Positions 7,083 to 14,799 are shown, counted from the stretch's first letter. The stretch: DNA of 26,121 nucleotides from Pseudomonadota bacterium (GCA_023431345.1 JAEYWK010000133.1:1-26121), one strand, 5' to 3'. The notes: generated from the sequence alone by a model not told the origin. Numbers and translations are program-made.

Positions 7083-7595
7083 ATGTCGTCTCGCCGATCG
7101 CGGAGCAGCGCTCTCGCCGGCTTCATCGGGCTCGGCGCCGCGCTGCTCAGCGCGCCGGCGGCCGCGCGCGAAATCTATCCGGGCGCGCTCGCCGACGCGG
7201 CCAACATGGACTGCATCCCGCAGTGCACGCTGTGTCACACCACTAACCCCGGCACCGCCACGACGTGGTCGCCGAAGGCGCTACCGAGAGCCCTCGTCGG
7301 CAAGGCGATCGATCCGCCCGCCTCGACGGAGGGCCTCGCCAATGCGTGGCGCCGGTACGCGGCAGATCCCGTCAACGCCGCCGCCGTCGCGGCCGTGAAG
7401 GCAGGCCGAGATCCCGAGTATGGCGGCAGTGTGTGTGGCCCTAGCTACGGCTGCGGTGCACGCGTCGCGCAGCGCCCGGCGCGGCGCAACGACTACGAGG
7501 TCGTGCTCTGGACGTCGGGCGCCGTGCTCGCGTTCGCCTCGACGCGTCTGCTTCGTCGCCGACGCTCGGCCGCAAGCGCTCGCAAGCCCGTTTGA
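7083..7595 (+). CDS. Second small CxxxCxxCH protein, paralogue of the preceding gene
   Basis: 170 residues, starting 6 bp after the previous stop. Signal peptide at about 1-28 (ending APAAA). Residues 44-57 read CIPQCTLCHTTNPG, nearly identical to the motif of the preceding protein, and residues 118-127 (CGPSYGCGAR) repeat its Cys-rich C-terminal motif, followed by a hydrophobic helix (about 139-156) and LLRRRRS. It lacks the calcium-binding-like repeat and keeps a short Ala-rich helical middle instead. The shared ends and different middle point to tandem duplication and divergence. Last gene of the unit; a strong hairpin terminator follows 25 bp downstream. The role is unknown; a surface-anchored mono-heme or metal protein is the best reading. 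Confidence 0.7.
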   Translation: MSSRRSRSSALAGFIGLGAALLSAPAAAREIYPGALADAANMDCIPQCTLCHTTNPGTATTWSPKALPRALVGKAIDPPASTEGLANAWRRYAADPVNAAAVAAVKAGRDPEYGGSVCGPSYGCGARVAQRPARRNDYEVVLWTSGAVLAFASTRLLRRRRSAASARKPV

Positions 7596-7620
7596 CCCAG
7601 CCCCGCACCTACAAAATGAT

Positions 7621-7646
7621 GAAGGGCGCCTTCAGCGGCGCCCTTC
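7621..7646. terminator. Bidirectional intrinsic terminator
   Basis: GAAGGGCGCC and GGCGCCCTTC form a perfect 10-bp stem with a 6-nt loop (TTCAGC), between the convergent heme-protein operon and the Gly-rich lipoprotein gene. Read on the minus strand, ATCATTTTG follows the stem. Confidence 0.85.
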
Positions 7647-7671
7647 CTTCACTGAACGACGGGGACGTACT

Positions 7672-8046
7672 TTAGAGCGCGCCGCCAGCGCCGCCGGCAC
7701 CGCCCGCGAGCGCACCAGCCGCACCGCCCTCGTTGACGGGCGCTCCACCGGCGCCGCCCACGCTGGGCTCACCGCCAGCACCAGCGCCGCCGCCGTCGAC
7801 GGGACCTGCACCAGCGCCGCCCTGCGTGCTCACCGTGCCGCCCTCACCGCCCGCAATCGGCGGAGTGCCGCCCGAGGAAGCATTGCCTTGACCGCCCTGC
7901 GGTTGCGTAGTGCCGTTTCCGCCACTGGCTTCACCGGCCTGACCGTCGGGGATCTTGCTGCGGTCGACGTCGGTGATGAGCGTGCAGCTCACCGCCGCAA
8001 GCAGCAAACCGAGCGAAGCCAAGAGCACGGGGTTTTCGAGACGCAT
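7672..8046 (-). CDS. Gly/Ala-rich lipoprotein (LITDVDRSKIP type)
   Basis: 124 residues from the ATG at 8046. A GTG four codons upstream overlaps the only AAAGG ribosome site and is less likely. The signal peptide MRLENPVLLASLGLLLAAV ends at a lipobox, AAVSC, so the mature protein would be lipidated at Cys21. The next residues, TLITDVDRSKIPD, are a wording seen repeatedly at the start of Polyangia lipoproteins. The remaining 90 residues are almost all Gly, Ala, Ser and Pro with a few acidic residues, and look disordered. Whole-protein function is unknown; a spacer or surface-exposed tail is possible. It is divergent from the exonuclease gene, with an inverted repeat just upstream of its ribosome site. 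Confidence 0.75.
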   Translation of the reverse strand: MRLENPVLLASLGLLLAAVSCTLITDVDRSKIPDGQAGEASGGNGTTQPQGGQGNASSGGTPPIAGGEGGTVSTQGGAGAGPVDGGGAGAGGEPSVGGAGGAPVNEGGAAGALAGGAGGAGGAL

Positions 8047-8062
8047 CTGAACTTTCACCTTT

Positions 8063-8077
8063 GCATCGAATCGATGC
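8063..8077. promoter_or_regulatory. Perfect 7-1-7 inverted repeat upstream of the lipoprotein gene
   Basis: GCATCGA-A-TCGATGC lies 17 bp upstream of the lipoprotein ATG. It is placed where an operator or mRNA hairpin could act. No regulator is assigned. Confidence 0.35.
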
Positions 8078-8274
8078 TTTGGCGCATTTTTCCTCGGGAT
8101 TTAGCGCGAGCGCAAGCACCAAAGCGTCGCCGCTCGTGAACAAATCCACGCGGGCTGCCGCGGGCCAGCACCGGCCTGTTGGCCGCGACCGTCGCCTGGC
8201 TTGCTGCGGAGCGCGCGCGCCCCAGGCCGCGCCAATTTTAGCCGAGCCGCGGGCGCTTTGGCTAACGTCCGCTC

Positions 8275-9162
8275 GTGCAGGTTCATCTGATCGACGGGAC
8301 GTTCGAGCTGTTCCGCGCCTACTTCGCGGTGCCGAAGTCGCAGAACGCGCGAGGCGTGGAGGTCGGCGCGGCGCGCGGGCTGCTGAGAAGCTTCGTGGCG
8401 CTGCTCGGGAGCCCCGAGGTGACGCATGTCGCGTGCGCGTTCGACCACGTGATCGAGTCGTTCCGCAACCAGCTGTTCGAGGGCTATAAAACTGGCGACG
8501 GCATCGACCCCGAGCTGTATTCGCAGTTCGAGCTCGCCGAGCGCGTCACTCGCGCGCTCGGCATGGTGACGTGGCCAATGATTGAGTTCGAGGCCGACGA
8601 CGCGATCGCGACCGCGAGCCAGCGCTTCGCAGAGCACCCGGACGTCGCGCGCGTCGTGATCGCTTCGCCCGACAAAGATCTGGCGCAGTGCGTGGTAGCC
8701 GGCCGCGTCGTGTGCTGGGATCGGCTGCGAAACAACTGGCTCGACGTCGACGGCGTAAAGACGAAATTCGGCGTCGGTCCCGAATCGATCCCCGACTACC
8801 TCGCGCTCGTCGGAGACAGCGCCGACGGCATCCCGGGCGTGGCGCGCTGGGGAGCGAAGAGCGCGGCCAGCGTGCTCGCCGAGTACGTGCACCTCGAGAA
8901 CGTGCCGGCGCGCGCCGCCGACTGGCGCGTCAAGGTGCGCGGCGCCGAAGCGCTGTCGCAGAGCCTCGAAGGCGCCCGAGATGCGGCGCTACTGTACCGT
9001 CGACTGGCGACGCTGCGCCGCGACGTACCGCTGACGGAAGACCTGGAGGCCCTGCGCTGGCGCGGCGCGCCGGAGGCGGAGCTCGCGGCTTTGTGCGAAG
9101 AGCTCGGCGAGCCGAGCGTCGTCGAGCGCCTGCGGAGCAAACGCGCGGCCGCCGGCGTCTGA
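8275..9162 (+). CDS. Stand-alone 5'-3' exonuclease (PolA N-terminal / FEN family)
   Basis: 295 residues, about the size of the exonuclease domain of DNA polymerase I, without the polymerase. The acidic metal-binding residues are in order: Asp7 (LIDGT), EADDA at 106-110, SPDKDLAQ at 131-138, and GDSADGIPGV at 180-189. The last is followed by the helix-three-turn-helix that binds DNA (ARWGAKSAASVL). Family members remove RNA primers and flaps. GTG start with no Shine-Dalgarno; TAACGT lies 6 nt before it, which would fit a leaderless message. The final 174 bp overlap the convergent lysozyme-fold gene. Call is strong; the specific cellular role beside the chromosomal polA is unknown. Confidence 0.9.
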   Translation: MQVHLIDGTFELFRAYFAVPKSQNARGVEVGAARGLLRSFVALLGSPEVTHVACAFDHVIESFRNQLFEGYKTGDGIDPELYSQFELAERVTRALGMVTWPMIEFEADDAIATASQRFAEHPDVARVVIASPDKDLAQCVVAGRVVCWDRLRNNWLDVDGVKTKFGVGPESIPDYLALVGDSADGIPGVARWGAKSAASVLAEYVHLENVPARAADWRVKVRGAEALSQSLEGARDAALLYRRLATLRRDVPLTEDLEALRWRGAPEAELAALCEELGEPSVVERLRSKRAAAGV

Positions 9163-9792
9163 CGCGGGCGCGTCGCTGCTGCTCGTCTGCTTGCTCTTCT
9201 TGGGCCCCGACGAGCGTGAGATCCAGTTGAACGTCGCGACGCGTCGGTCGAGCCCGCGCCAAGCTGCGCCGCAGCGACGCCCCGCGTATGCGTTCAGCGT
9301 TCCCTGGAGCCACGGCACGCCGCTACGGCTGCAAGTGAAGTAAGCGCGCCGGAGCGCATCCGACGCCGCTTTCACCTGAATGTGCGTGTTCTCGATGCCG
9401 TGCAGCTGATCCCAGACGGGCTCCGTGAACAGATTTTTATGGAGCTGCCACGCGGAGCGCGCGCGCCCCTGGTCGCATTCGTGCGGTTTGCACTCACCGC
9501 GGTGGATGCGTAGCGAAAACGTGCTCTCGTGATAGCCGATGGTCAGCAGCAGCGCGGCCCACTCGCGAGGCGGCCGCGGCGCGTCTCGGCTCACGTCCGC
9601 GATCGCGGCCGCGATCGCGTCGAGCTGCCCGGCTTTTTCGCTGCTTCCGCGATCTTCATGGAAGCACGGGAGTGAATCCATGGCGGCGCGCACCCACGCG
9701 GCGTGATTGCTCTCGGCGAGAGCCAAGGACGCGAAGCACAGCGCAAGGGGAAGCGCCGGCACCGCGATGAGTCTTTTTAGGACGTGGCTCAT
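8989..9792 (-). CDS. Exported lysozyme-fold (SLT-like) protein
   Basis: 267 residues from the ATG at 9792, chosen because it begins directly with a signal peptide (residues 1-26, ending ASLALA). Residues 78-125 read like a lytic transglycosylase domain: LLLTIGYHESTFS supplies the probable catalytic Glu89, and ARSAWQLHKN stands in the GAxGLxQ position. Cys residues (43, 101, 106, 154, 174) could form disulfides in the periplasm. The likely job is peptidoglycan cleavage. Residues after about 200 are low-complexity, and the last 57 lie antisense to the exonuclease gene; that tail shows no recognisable domain. A good promoter lies between it and the unknown gene upstream, so it can be transcribed alone. 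Domain call moderately sure. Confidence 0.7.
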   Translation of the reverse strand: MSHVLKRLIAVPALPLALCFASLALAESNHAAWVRAAMDSLPCFHEDRGSSEKAGQLDAIAAAIADVSRDAPRPPREWAALLLTIGYHESTFSLRIHRGECKPHECDQGRARSAWQLHKNLFTEPVWDQLHGIENTHIQVKAASDALRRAYFTCSRSGVPWLQGTLNAYAGRRCGAAWRGLDRRVATFNWISRSSGPKKSKQTSSSDAPASDAGGRAFAPQALDDARLAELFAQSRELRLRRAAPAQGLQVFRQRYVAAQRRQSTVQ

Positions 9793-9818
9793 GGGACCAG
9801 ACCCGGCTTGGAGACGCC

Positions 9819-9846
9819 TGTATAGCCGAACTCGACGCCGCGGCAA
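9819..9846 (-). promoter_or_regulatory. Sigma70-like promoter of the lysozyme-fold gene
   Basis: On the minus strand, TTGCCG (9846-9841) and TATACA (9824-9819) are spaced by 16 bp, 26 bp before the ATG. Each matches consensus at 4 of 6 positions. Confidence 0.5.
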
Positions 9847-9847
9847 G

Positions 9848-11032
9848 TCACGCCCCCTTAAGTCGCGCGTCTGGCCAGATCGAAAGCCATTCATCGGCGA
9901 GCTCGGAGTCGAAGAACTCGATGAAGCTGCGCGCGGGCAGATCGAGCCCTCTCAATTTTGAAACGAGACGCGGCAGTCCCGTTTCGAGATTGAAAAGCGC
10001 CACGTCGACGTAGCTCGTCTTCACGCCGAGACCGACGCCCGTGACGCGACCGAAGCCGGCCAGCTCTTGCACCAGCGCCGCTTCGATCGCCGCGCGCCTC
10101 GCGACGCGCTCTTCGATCGAGGAGCGCTCGTCGGCGTAGCTCACGAACACGAAGTGCTCACCCTGCGTCGCGAAGCGCTTCGACGAGCACGGAGCGTCGT
10201 CGAGGTAGCAGCGCAAGAGCTCGGGAGTGCAGGTGCTCGCCAGCAGCAGATCTTGCTTGTGACTGGTGTCGTGTGAGCCTTGCACCGGCTCGACCTCGAG
10301 CAGCGTCCATTCGCCGCTCGCGTCGGCGTGCTCGGCGTGTCTTGCGCTCGGCAAAGCGTCGCTCGACTGGTCGCGAGCCGGCGCGTCGGAGTCGTCACGC
10401 AGCCCCTCGAGCACGCCGCGCGCGGCGGCCGCGACGGTGTCGAACAGCTCCGCGATCGAGAGCGCCGCGCGCGGCGCGGTCACGTCGAGCACCCGCAGCG
10501 GACCGCCGCGCGGCGCGGGCGTGACGTGCACGGCGCCGACCCAGGTCTCGAACAGGCGATCGCCGAGCAGCGCGCGGACCAGATTTTCTCCGGCATTTTG
10601 CTCGATTTCCGCGCCGGTTCCCCCGGGCAGAGCCAGCGTCACGTCGAGCAAATGACCGCGACCGAAGCCGGCGCGCACCGCGCAGCGTTCGAAGGACAGC
10701 CCGTACGAGCTCCGCACCTCCGCGAGCGCTTGCGGGAGCGCCTGCGCTGGGCGGCCGAGCGCGAGCCCGCAGGCGACGTCGTGAGGGGCGAGCGACAAGC
10801 AGAGCTCCGCGAGCGGCCAAGCGCTGGCTTCGAGCGGCACGAGCGCCACGCAGCGCGTGCCCGCTTGCTCGGTGACGACGACCTCGAGCCGCGCGTCGAG
10901 CTTCGAGAGCTGGGCGCGCGCCGCGGCCACGTCACCTTCAACGAGCTTCGACCAAGCGAGCCGCGCGCCGTCGCAGATCCGCGCGCGCGCCTGCTGCTCG
11001 AGCGGCGACAGCTCACCGAAGCGAACGCGCAT
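9848..11032 (-). CDS. Protein of unknown function, 394 aa
   Basis: Not recognised. It lacks a signal peptide and membrane segments, so it is probably cytoplasmic. The N-terminal half (1-200) is Ala/Leu-rich and alternates likely strands and helices. Residues about 210-240 form a hydrophilic linker (SDAPARDQSSDALPSARHAE). The C-terminal part (250-394) is more structured and contains FVFVSYADERSSIEERVARRAA and GFGRVTGVGLGVKTSYVDVALF. The ATG shares its first base with the TGA of the upstream RlpA-like gene (TGATG), so the two are translationally coupled. The partner being an envelope lipoprotein does not by itself reveal a role. Confidence in the gene is high because the frame is long, coupled and of normal composition. 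Confidence 0.75.
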   Translation of the reverse strand: MRVRFGELSPLEQQARARICDGARLAWSKLVEGDVAAARAQLSKLDARLEVVVTEQAGTRCVALVPLEASAWPLAELCLSLAPHDVACGLALGRPAQALPQALAEVRSSYGLSFERCAVRAGFGRGHLLDVTLALPGGTGAEIEQNAGENLVRALLGDRLFETWVGAVHVTPAPRGGPLRVLDVTAPRAALSIAELFDTVAAAARGVLEGLRDDSDAPARDQSSDALPSARHAEHADASGEWTLLEVEPVQGSHDTSHKQDLLLASTCTPELLRCYLDDAPCSSKRFATQGEHFVFVSYADERSSIEERVARRAAIEAALVQELAGFGRVTGVGLGVKTSYVDVALFNLETGLPRLVSKLRGLDLPARSFIEFFDSELADEWLSIWPDARLKGA

Positions 11033-11655
11033 CAGCGCCTCCGCCGGCGCTGCTTGCGCGGCGGCCCGTACTCCACCACCTCCACCTTGATCTTGACCAC
11101 ACCTGCCCGCAACATGCCGAGCTTCTCCGCCGCGGCGCGCGAAAGATCGAGGACGCGGCCGCGCGCGTACGGGCCGCGATCGGTGACGCGCACGTACACC
11201 ACCTGCCCGCCATCCTTACGGGTGACGCGGAGCACGCTGCCGAACGGCAGGTGGCGATGCGCGGCCGTGAAGCCACGCGGCTCGTAAGGCGCGCCGCTGG
11301 CCGTCGAGCGGCCCGCGAAGACGTCCGAATAGTAAGACCCGGTGCCGGTCTGCACCGTCAACGCGGGAGCGCGCGCGAAGCGCTCGGCGAGCTGATCGCT
11401 CGTCGGCCCGAGCCCGTGTGGCTTGGGCGCCGCCGGCGAGCGTGGACGCGTCGATACCGGCGAATTCGCGGCGGAATCGAGGCTCTGCGGGCGCAGCGCG
11501 CCCGCGGGGCGATCGCCGCGAGGGCCCGCGTGAGCGCCATCTGCACGCTTGGCCATGGGCGGGCTGCTCGGCGCTCGCGGAGCGGGCTGGTCGCCACAGG
11601 CGCCGAGCGGGAGCAGCCACCAGCTGGCCACGACGAGCCACAGGCTCCTCCGCAT
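11032..11655 (-). CDS. rlpA: RlpA-like double-psi beta-barrel lipoprotein
   Basis: 207 residues from the ATG at 11655; a longer frame would push the signal peptide inward. The signal sequence ends at lipobox LGAC (Cys20), giving an outer-membrane or inner-membrane lipoprotein. A Pro/Ala/Arg-rich linker runs to about residue 100. Residues 103-196 are the RlpA domain: GTGSYYSDVFAGRSTASG, then FTAAHRHLPFGSVLRVTR (His133 region) and VRVTDRGPYARGRVLDLS with the conserved Asp159. RlpA proteins cleave glycan strands that lack stem peptides, often at division sites. There is no SPOR domain, so septal targeting is not assured. The Arg-rich end (KQRRRRRR) is unusual. Coupled to the unknown 394-aa gene downstream. 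Confidence 0.85.
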   Translation of the reverse strand: MRRSLWLVVASWWLLPLGACGDQPAPRAPSSPPMAKRADGAHAGPRGDRPAGALRPQSLDSAANSPVSTRPRSPAAPKPHGLGPTSDQLAERFARAPALTVQTGTGSYYSDVFAGRSTASGAPYEPRGFTAAHRHLPFGSVLRVTRKDGGQVVYVRVTDRGPYARGRVLDLSRAAAEKLGMLRAGVVKIKVEVVEYGPPRKQRRRRR

Positions 11656-11714
11656 GAGGACACTTCTAGCGTATCTCCACCTTCGGCGAAAGCGGCCATC
11701 GGCCGCGAGGTCGA

Positions 11715-11743
11715 TCGACTTGGCCACGCGCGCGTCTTACAGT
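11715..11743 (+). promoter_or_regulatory. Possible promoter of the GH35 gene
   Basis: TCGACT and TACAGT are 17 bp apart, each 4 of 6 to consensus. The -10 lies 7 nt before the GTG at 11751, so if real the mRNA would be leaderless from that codon. Confidence 0.25.
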
Positions 11744-13787
11744 GCGCGCGGTGTCATTGCAGAATTCCACGAGCGAGCCCCAGCCGGTGCACAGCGCGGA
11801 GGCGAGCGGACCGGGACTTCGCCCGCGCTTGTCGCGTGAAGGGATCGTGCTGGGCGATCGCGTCCTGCCGCTGCTCTCCGGCTCGGTGCACTACTTTCGT
11901 CTCGAGCGCGAGAGCTGGCGTGACTGCCTCGAGGCGCTTCGCGACATGGGCGCAAACGTCGTCGACGTCTACGTGCCGTGGAGCGTGCATGAGCGCGAGG
12001 CGGGTGACTTCGATTTCGGTGAGCGCGACCGCACGCGCGACGTCGTCGGGTTCCTACGCCTGGCTCACGAGCTCGGGCTTTACGCGCTGGTGCGCCCCGG
12101 GCCTCACATCAACGCCGAGCTGAGCGGCTTCGGCTTGCCGGAGCGCGTGCTGTGGGACGCCGAATGTCAGGCGCGCTCTCCCGCGGGGGCGCCGGTCGTG
12201 CTCCCGATGCCGCCCCAAGCGTTCCCGGTGCCGAGCTACGCGAGTCGCAAGCTCCTCGGCGAAGCGTGCGCTTGGCTCGAGCGCGTCGCCGAGCTGCTCG
12301 GCCCGCTCGCGTGGCCGGCGGGGCCGATCGTGCTCTGCCAGATCGACAACGAAGGCGCGCTCTACTTCCGCGATGGCGTGTACGAACAAGACTACCACCC
12401 CGATTCGATCGCCCTTTATCGACGTGGCCTGCAGGCGCGCTACGGCAGCCCCGAGGAGCTCGGTCGCGCCTACGGTATCCACGCAAAAAGCTTCGATATT
12501 TCGCCGCCCACACGCTTCGACGCCCAGGACGGCCCCGGGCTCGTGCGGCACCTGGATTGGGCCGAGCATCAAGAGGCGCTGATCGCGGAGGCCTTCGCCA
12601 CCTTTCGGAGCGCGCTCGCGCAGCACGGCCTCGAGCGGGTGCCCACTTGTCACAACTTACCGATGGGTGAGTCCGCGACGCCGCTCGATCCTGCGCGCAT
12701 CGGCAAGGTCGTCGAGTGTCTGGGCATCGACTACTACCACGTCGCCGACGCGCGCTCGGCCGACTCGATCATCGAGCGCACGACCGCGGTCGTCACGCGC
12801 GCGGACGCGTTCGACTATCCGGCGCTGGCGGTGGAGCTCGCCGCCGGCTTCCCGCCGTTCTTCCCGCCGCTCACCGAGCAGGACAACCGCTTCGCGGCGC
12901 TGTCGTGCTTGGCGGCTGGGATCCGCGGCTACAATCTGTACATGGCCGTCGAGCGCGATCGCTGGATCGGCGCGCCCATCGATCGCTTCGGCGCTCCGCG
13001 CGAGAGCTTCGACTTCTGGCGGCGCTTGAACGACGCCGTCTTGCGCACCAAGCTCTACGAGCTGTTTCGCGCGGCCGATGTGTGCGTGGTCGTACCGCGC
13101 AGCATGCACCGACTCGAGCGGCTGCTGCACGCGTTCGGGCCGCTCAGCGCCGCTGCGCTCGACCTGATGGGGCTCCGCGCGTACGACTCGTGCTTCGAGC
13201 ATGGGCCGTTCGGAGCGCCGCTGTTCGAAGCCGAGAGCTTGCTGCGCGCGCTCCTGCGCGCGCTGACAGAACGAGGCTTCACCTATCGCTTGTCAGGGAA
13301 TGACTCCGCCGCTCACGCCGTCGACAGCGCTCGCGTGAGCTTCGTGCTCGAGAGCGGTGGTCTCGAGCACGAGCTGTGGAGCGCGCTCACGCCCGCGCTG
13401 AGCGCGGGTAAAATCGTCTACTTTGGACCCCACGCGCCGCGGCGCAGCCCGGATGGACGCGAAGCGCTCAGCGAGCTCGCCGCCGCGCCGCGGGTGGTAA
13501 CGGAAGCGACGCTGCAGCACGCGCTCAGCGAGCTCGAGGGCCAGCATCGCCCCCTACGGCTCGACGTCGGCGAGGGCTTGCGCGCGAGCCTCTTCGTCGA
13601 CCGTGGCGGCGCGCCACGCGTCGTATTCGTAACCAATCCCACGGCCGTACCGCAGCTCGCCCGGCTGCCCACGACGTTTCCGGACGAGGCGCGCGACGCC
13701 CTCGACGGCGAGGTCTTCCGTGCTACGGTCCGCGCGCTCGAAGTTCCGCTCTCACCCCACAGCGTGAGGATGCTGGAGCTGAAATAG
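11742..13787 (+). CDS. GH35-type beta-galactosidase family protein
   Basis: 681 residues from the first GTG; a second GTG at 11751 (three codons later) fits a possible leaderless promoter equally well. The N-terminal TIM barrel carries GH35 wording: LLSGSVHYFRLERESWRDCLEALRD at about 45-69, VYVPWSVHE, and ALVRPGPHINAE. Glu204 in QIDNEGA is the likely acid/base, and Glu365 in ALAVELAAGF the likely nucleophile. The C-terminal 250 residues (about 430-681) form a separate, less conserved part. No signal peptide is seen, so the enzyme is probably cytoplasmic and works on imported beta-linked oligosaccharides; no sugar transporter is nearby. The substrate is unknown. It is followed after 2 bp by yciO and divergent from the RlpA gene. 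Confidence 0.85.
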   Translation: MRAVSLQNSTSEPQPVHSAEASGPGLRPRLSREGIVLGDRVLPLLSGSVHYFRLERESWRDCLEALRDMGANVVDVYVPWSVHEREAGDFDFGERDRTRDVVGFLRLAHELGLYALVRPGPHINAELSGFGLPERVLWDAECQARSPAGAPVVLPMPPQAFPVPSYASRKLLGEACAWLERVAELLGPLAWPAGPIVLCQIDNEGALYFRDGVYEQDYHPDSIALYRRGLQARYGSPEELGRAYGIHAKSFDISPPTRFDAQDGPGLVRHLDWAEHQEALIAEAFATFRSALAQHGLERVPTCHNLPMGESATPLDPARIGKVVECLGIDYYHVADARSADSIIERTTAVVTRADAFDYPALAVELAAGFPPFFPPLTEQDNRFAALSCLAAGIRGYNLYMAVERDRWIGAPIDRFGAPRESFDFWRRLNDAVLRTKLYELFRAADVCVVVPRSMHRLERLLHAFGPLSAAALDLMGLRAYDSCFEHGPFGAPLFEAESLLRALLRALTERGFTYRLSGNDSAAHAVDSARVSFVLESGGLEHELWSALTPALSAGKIVYFGPHAPRRSPDGREALSELAAAPRVVTEATLQHALSELEGQHRPLRLDVGEGLRASLFVDRGGAPRVVFVTNPTAVPQLARLPTTFPDEARDALDGEVFRATVRALEVPLSPHSVRMLELK

Positions 13788-13789
13788 TC

Positions 13790-14395
13790 ATGCTCCTCGA
13801 AATCAATCCGGACAACCCTGAGCCGCGCAAGATCAAGAAAGCCGTAGAAGCGCTCGAAGCCGGCGAGATCATCGCCTACCCGACCGACACCTGCTACGGC
13901 CTGGGCTGCGACCTCTTCAACAAGAAGGCGATTGACCGCCTCTACCAGATCAAAGGCGCCGACCGCTCGCAGATGCTCGCGTTCGTGTGCCAGAACCTGG
14001 GTGACGTGGCGCGCTACGCCGTGATGCACGACCAGGTGTATCGCGTGCTCAAGCAGTACCTGCCCGGCCCGTACTGCTTCATCCTCGAGGCCACGCGCGA
14101 GGTGCCCCGCATCATTCAGTCCCCGCGCAAGACGGTGGGCGTGCGCATCCCCAAGCACCCGGTGGCGCTCGCGATCGCCGCGGAGCTCGGTCGCCCCATC
14201 ATCTCCAGCACGGCCGCCCGTCACGGCGAGACTCCCGACCCCGATCCGCGCGAGGTGGATCTGGCGTTTCCCGGCCTCGCGCTCGTGCTCGACGCCGGAG
14301 GCGGAGGCACGGTGCCGACCAGCGTCATCGACCTGACCGGCCGGGCGCCGGTGATCGTTCGCGCCGGCGCGGGTGACGTCACGCCCTTCGAGTGA
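13790..14395 (+). CDS. yciO: YciO-type member of the Sua5/YrdC family
   Basis: 201 residues, 2 bp after the glycosidase stop. The whole length aligns by eye with Escherichia coli YciO: start INPDNPEPRKIKKAVEAL, then YPTDTCYGLGCDL, LPGPYCFILEATREVPR, KTVGVRIPKHP and the end TSVIDLTGRAPVIVRAGAGD. The family shares the fold of the threonylcarbamoyl-AMP synthases that start t6A tRNA modification, but YciO proteins differ from TsaC/Sua5 and their exact role is less settled. The KxR motif region (here KGADRSQMLA) is altered in the way typical of YciO. Likely co-transcribed with the GH35 gene, although the two have no obvious shared job. Confidence 0.88.
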   Translation: MLLEINPDNPEPRKIKKAVEALEAGEIIAYPTDTCYGLGCDLFNKKAIDRLYQIKGADRSQMLAFVCQNLGDVARYAVMHDQVYRVLKQYLPGPYCFILEATREVPRIIQSPRKTVGVRIPKHPVALAIAAELGRPIISSTAARHGETPDPDPREVDLAFPGLALVLDAGGGGTVPTSVIDLTGRAPVIVRAGAGDVTPFE

Positions 14396-14430
14396 AGATC
14401 GCCGGCCGTGGCGCGCGGCGATCTCGTGTA

Positions 14431-14459
14431 TTGCGACTTAGCGGGGCTGGAACTAGACT
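14431..14459 (+). promoter_or_regulatory. Sigma70-like promoter of fdxA
   Basis: TTGCGA and TAGACT are separated by exactly 17 bp, 12 bp before the fdxA ATG. The predicted 5' leader is only about 5 nt, and no Shine-Dalgarno is seen. Confidence 0.55.
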
Positions 14460-14471
14460 CCGCCCGTTCCC

Positions 14472-14777
14472 ATGACGTTCGTCGTTACCGACAATTGCCA
14501 GCGCTGCCGATTCACCGATTGCGTCGCCGTCTGCCCGGTGGACTGTTTCCACGGCGACGACGAGATGCTCTACATCGATCCGAACGAGTGCATCGACTGC
14601 GGCGCGTGCGTTCCGGAGTGCCCGGTCGAGGCCATCTTCGATGAAACGCAGCTGCCCGACGACAAGAAGCACTGGATCAAGACGAACGCGGACAAAGCGG
14701 GCGGGCTGCCGGTGATCAACACCAAGCTCGATCCGTATCCGGGCGCGGAAGAGCGCAAAGAGAAGCTCGGCTTCTGA
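14472..14777 (+). CDS. fdxA: FdxA-type 7-iron ferredoxin ([3Fe-4S][4Fe-4S])
   Basis: 101 residues, the family's usual length. Cys positions fit the Azotobacter ferredoxin I pattern: Cys9, Cys17 and Cys50 for the 3Fe-4S cluster, and Cys21, Cys40, Cys43 and Cys46 for the 4Fe-4S cluster, with Cys12 and Cys25 in the positions that are free in the model protein. The start MTFVVTDNCQRCRFTDC and the middle ECIDCGACVPECPVEAIF are diagnostic. It is a small cytoplasmic electron carrier; partner enzymes are not adjacent. Transcribed from its own promoter. Very secure. Confidence 0.95.
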   Translation: MTFVVTDNCQRCRFTDCVAVCPVDCFHGDDEMLYIDPNECIDCGACVPECPVEAIFDETQLPDDKKHWIKTNADKAGGLPVINTKLDPYPGAEERKEKLGF

Positions 14778-14799
14778 CGGGCGCCACGCCGCATCGTCG

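Noticed and set aside
10280..11287. 335-codon plus-strand frame opposite the unknown and RlpA genes
   Set aside because: The minus-strand RlpA domain and the coupled start/stop are convincing; the plus frame shows no domain and is Arg-rich.
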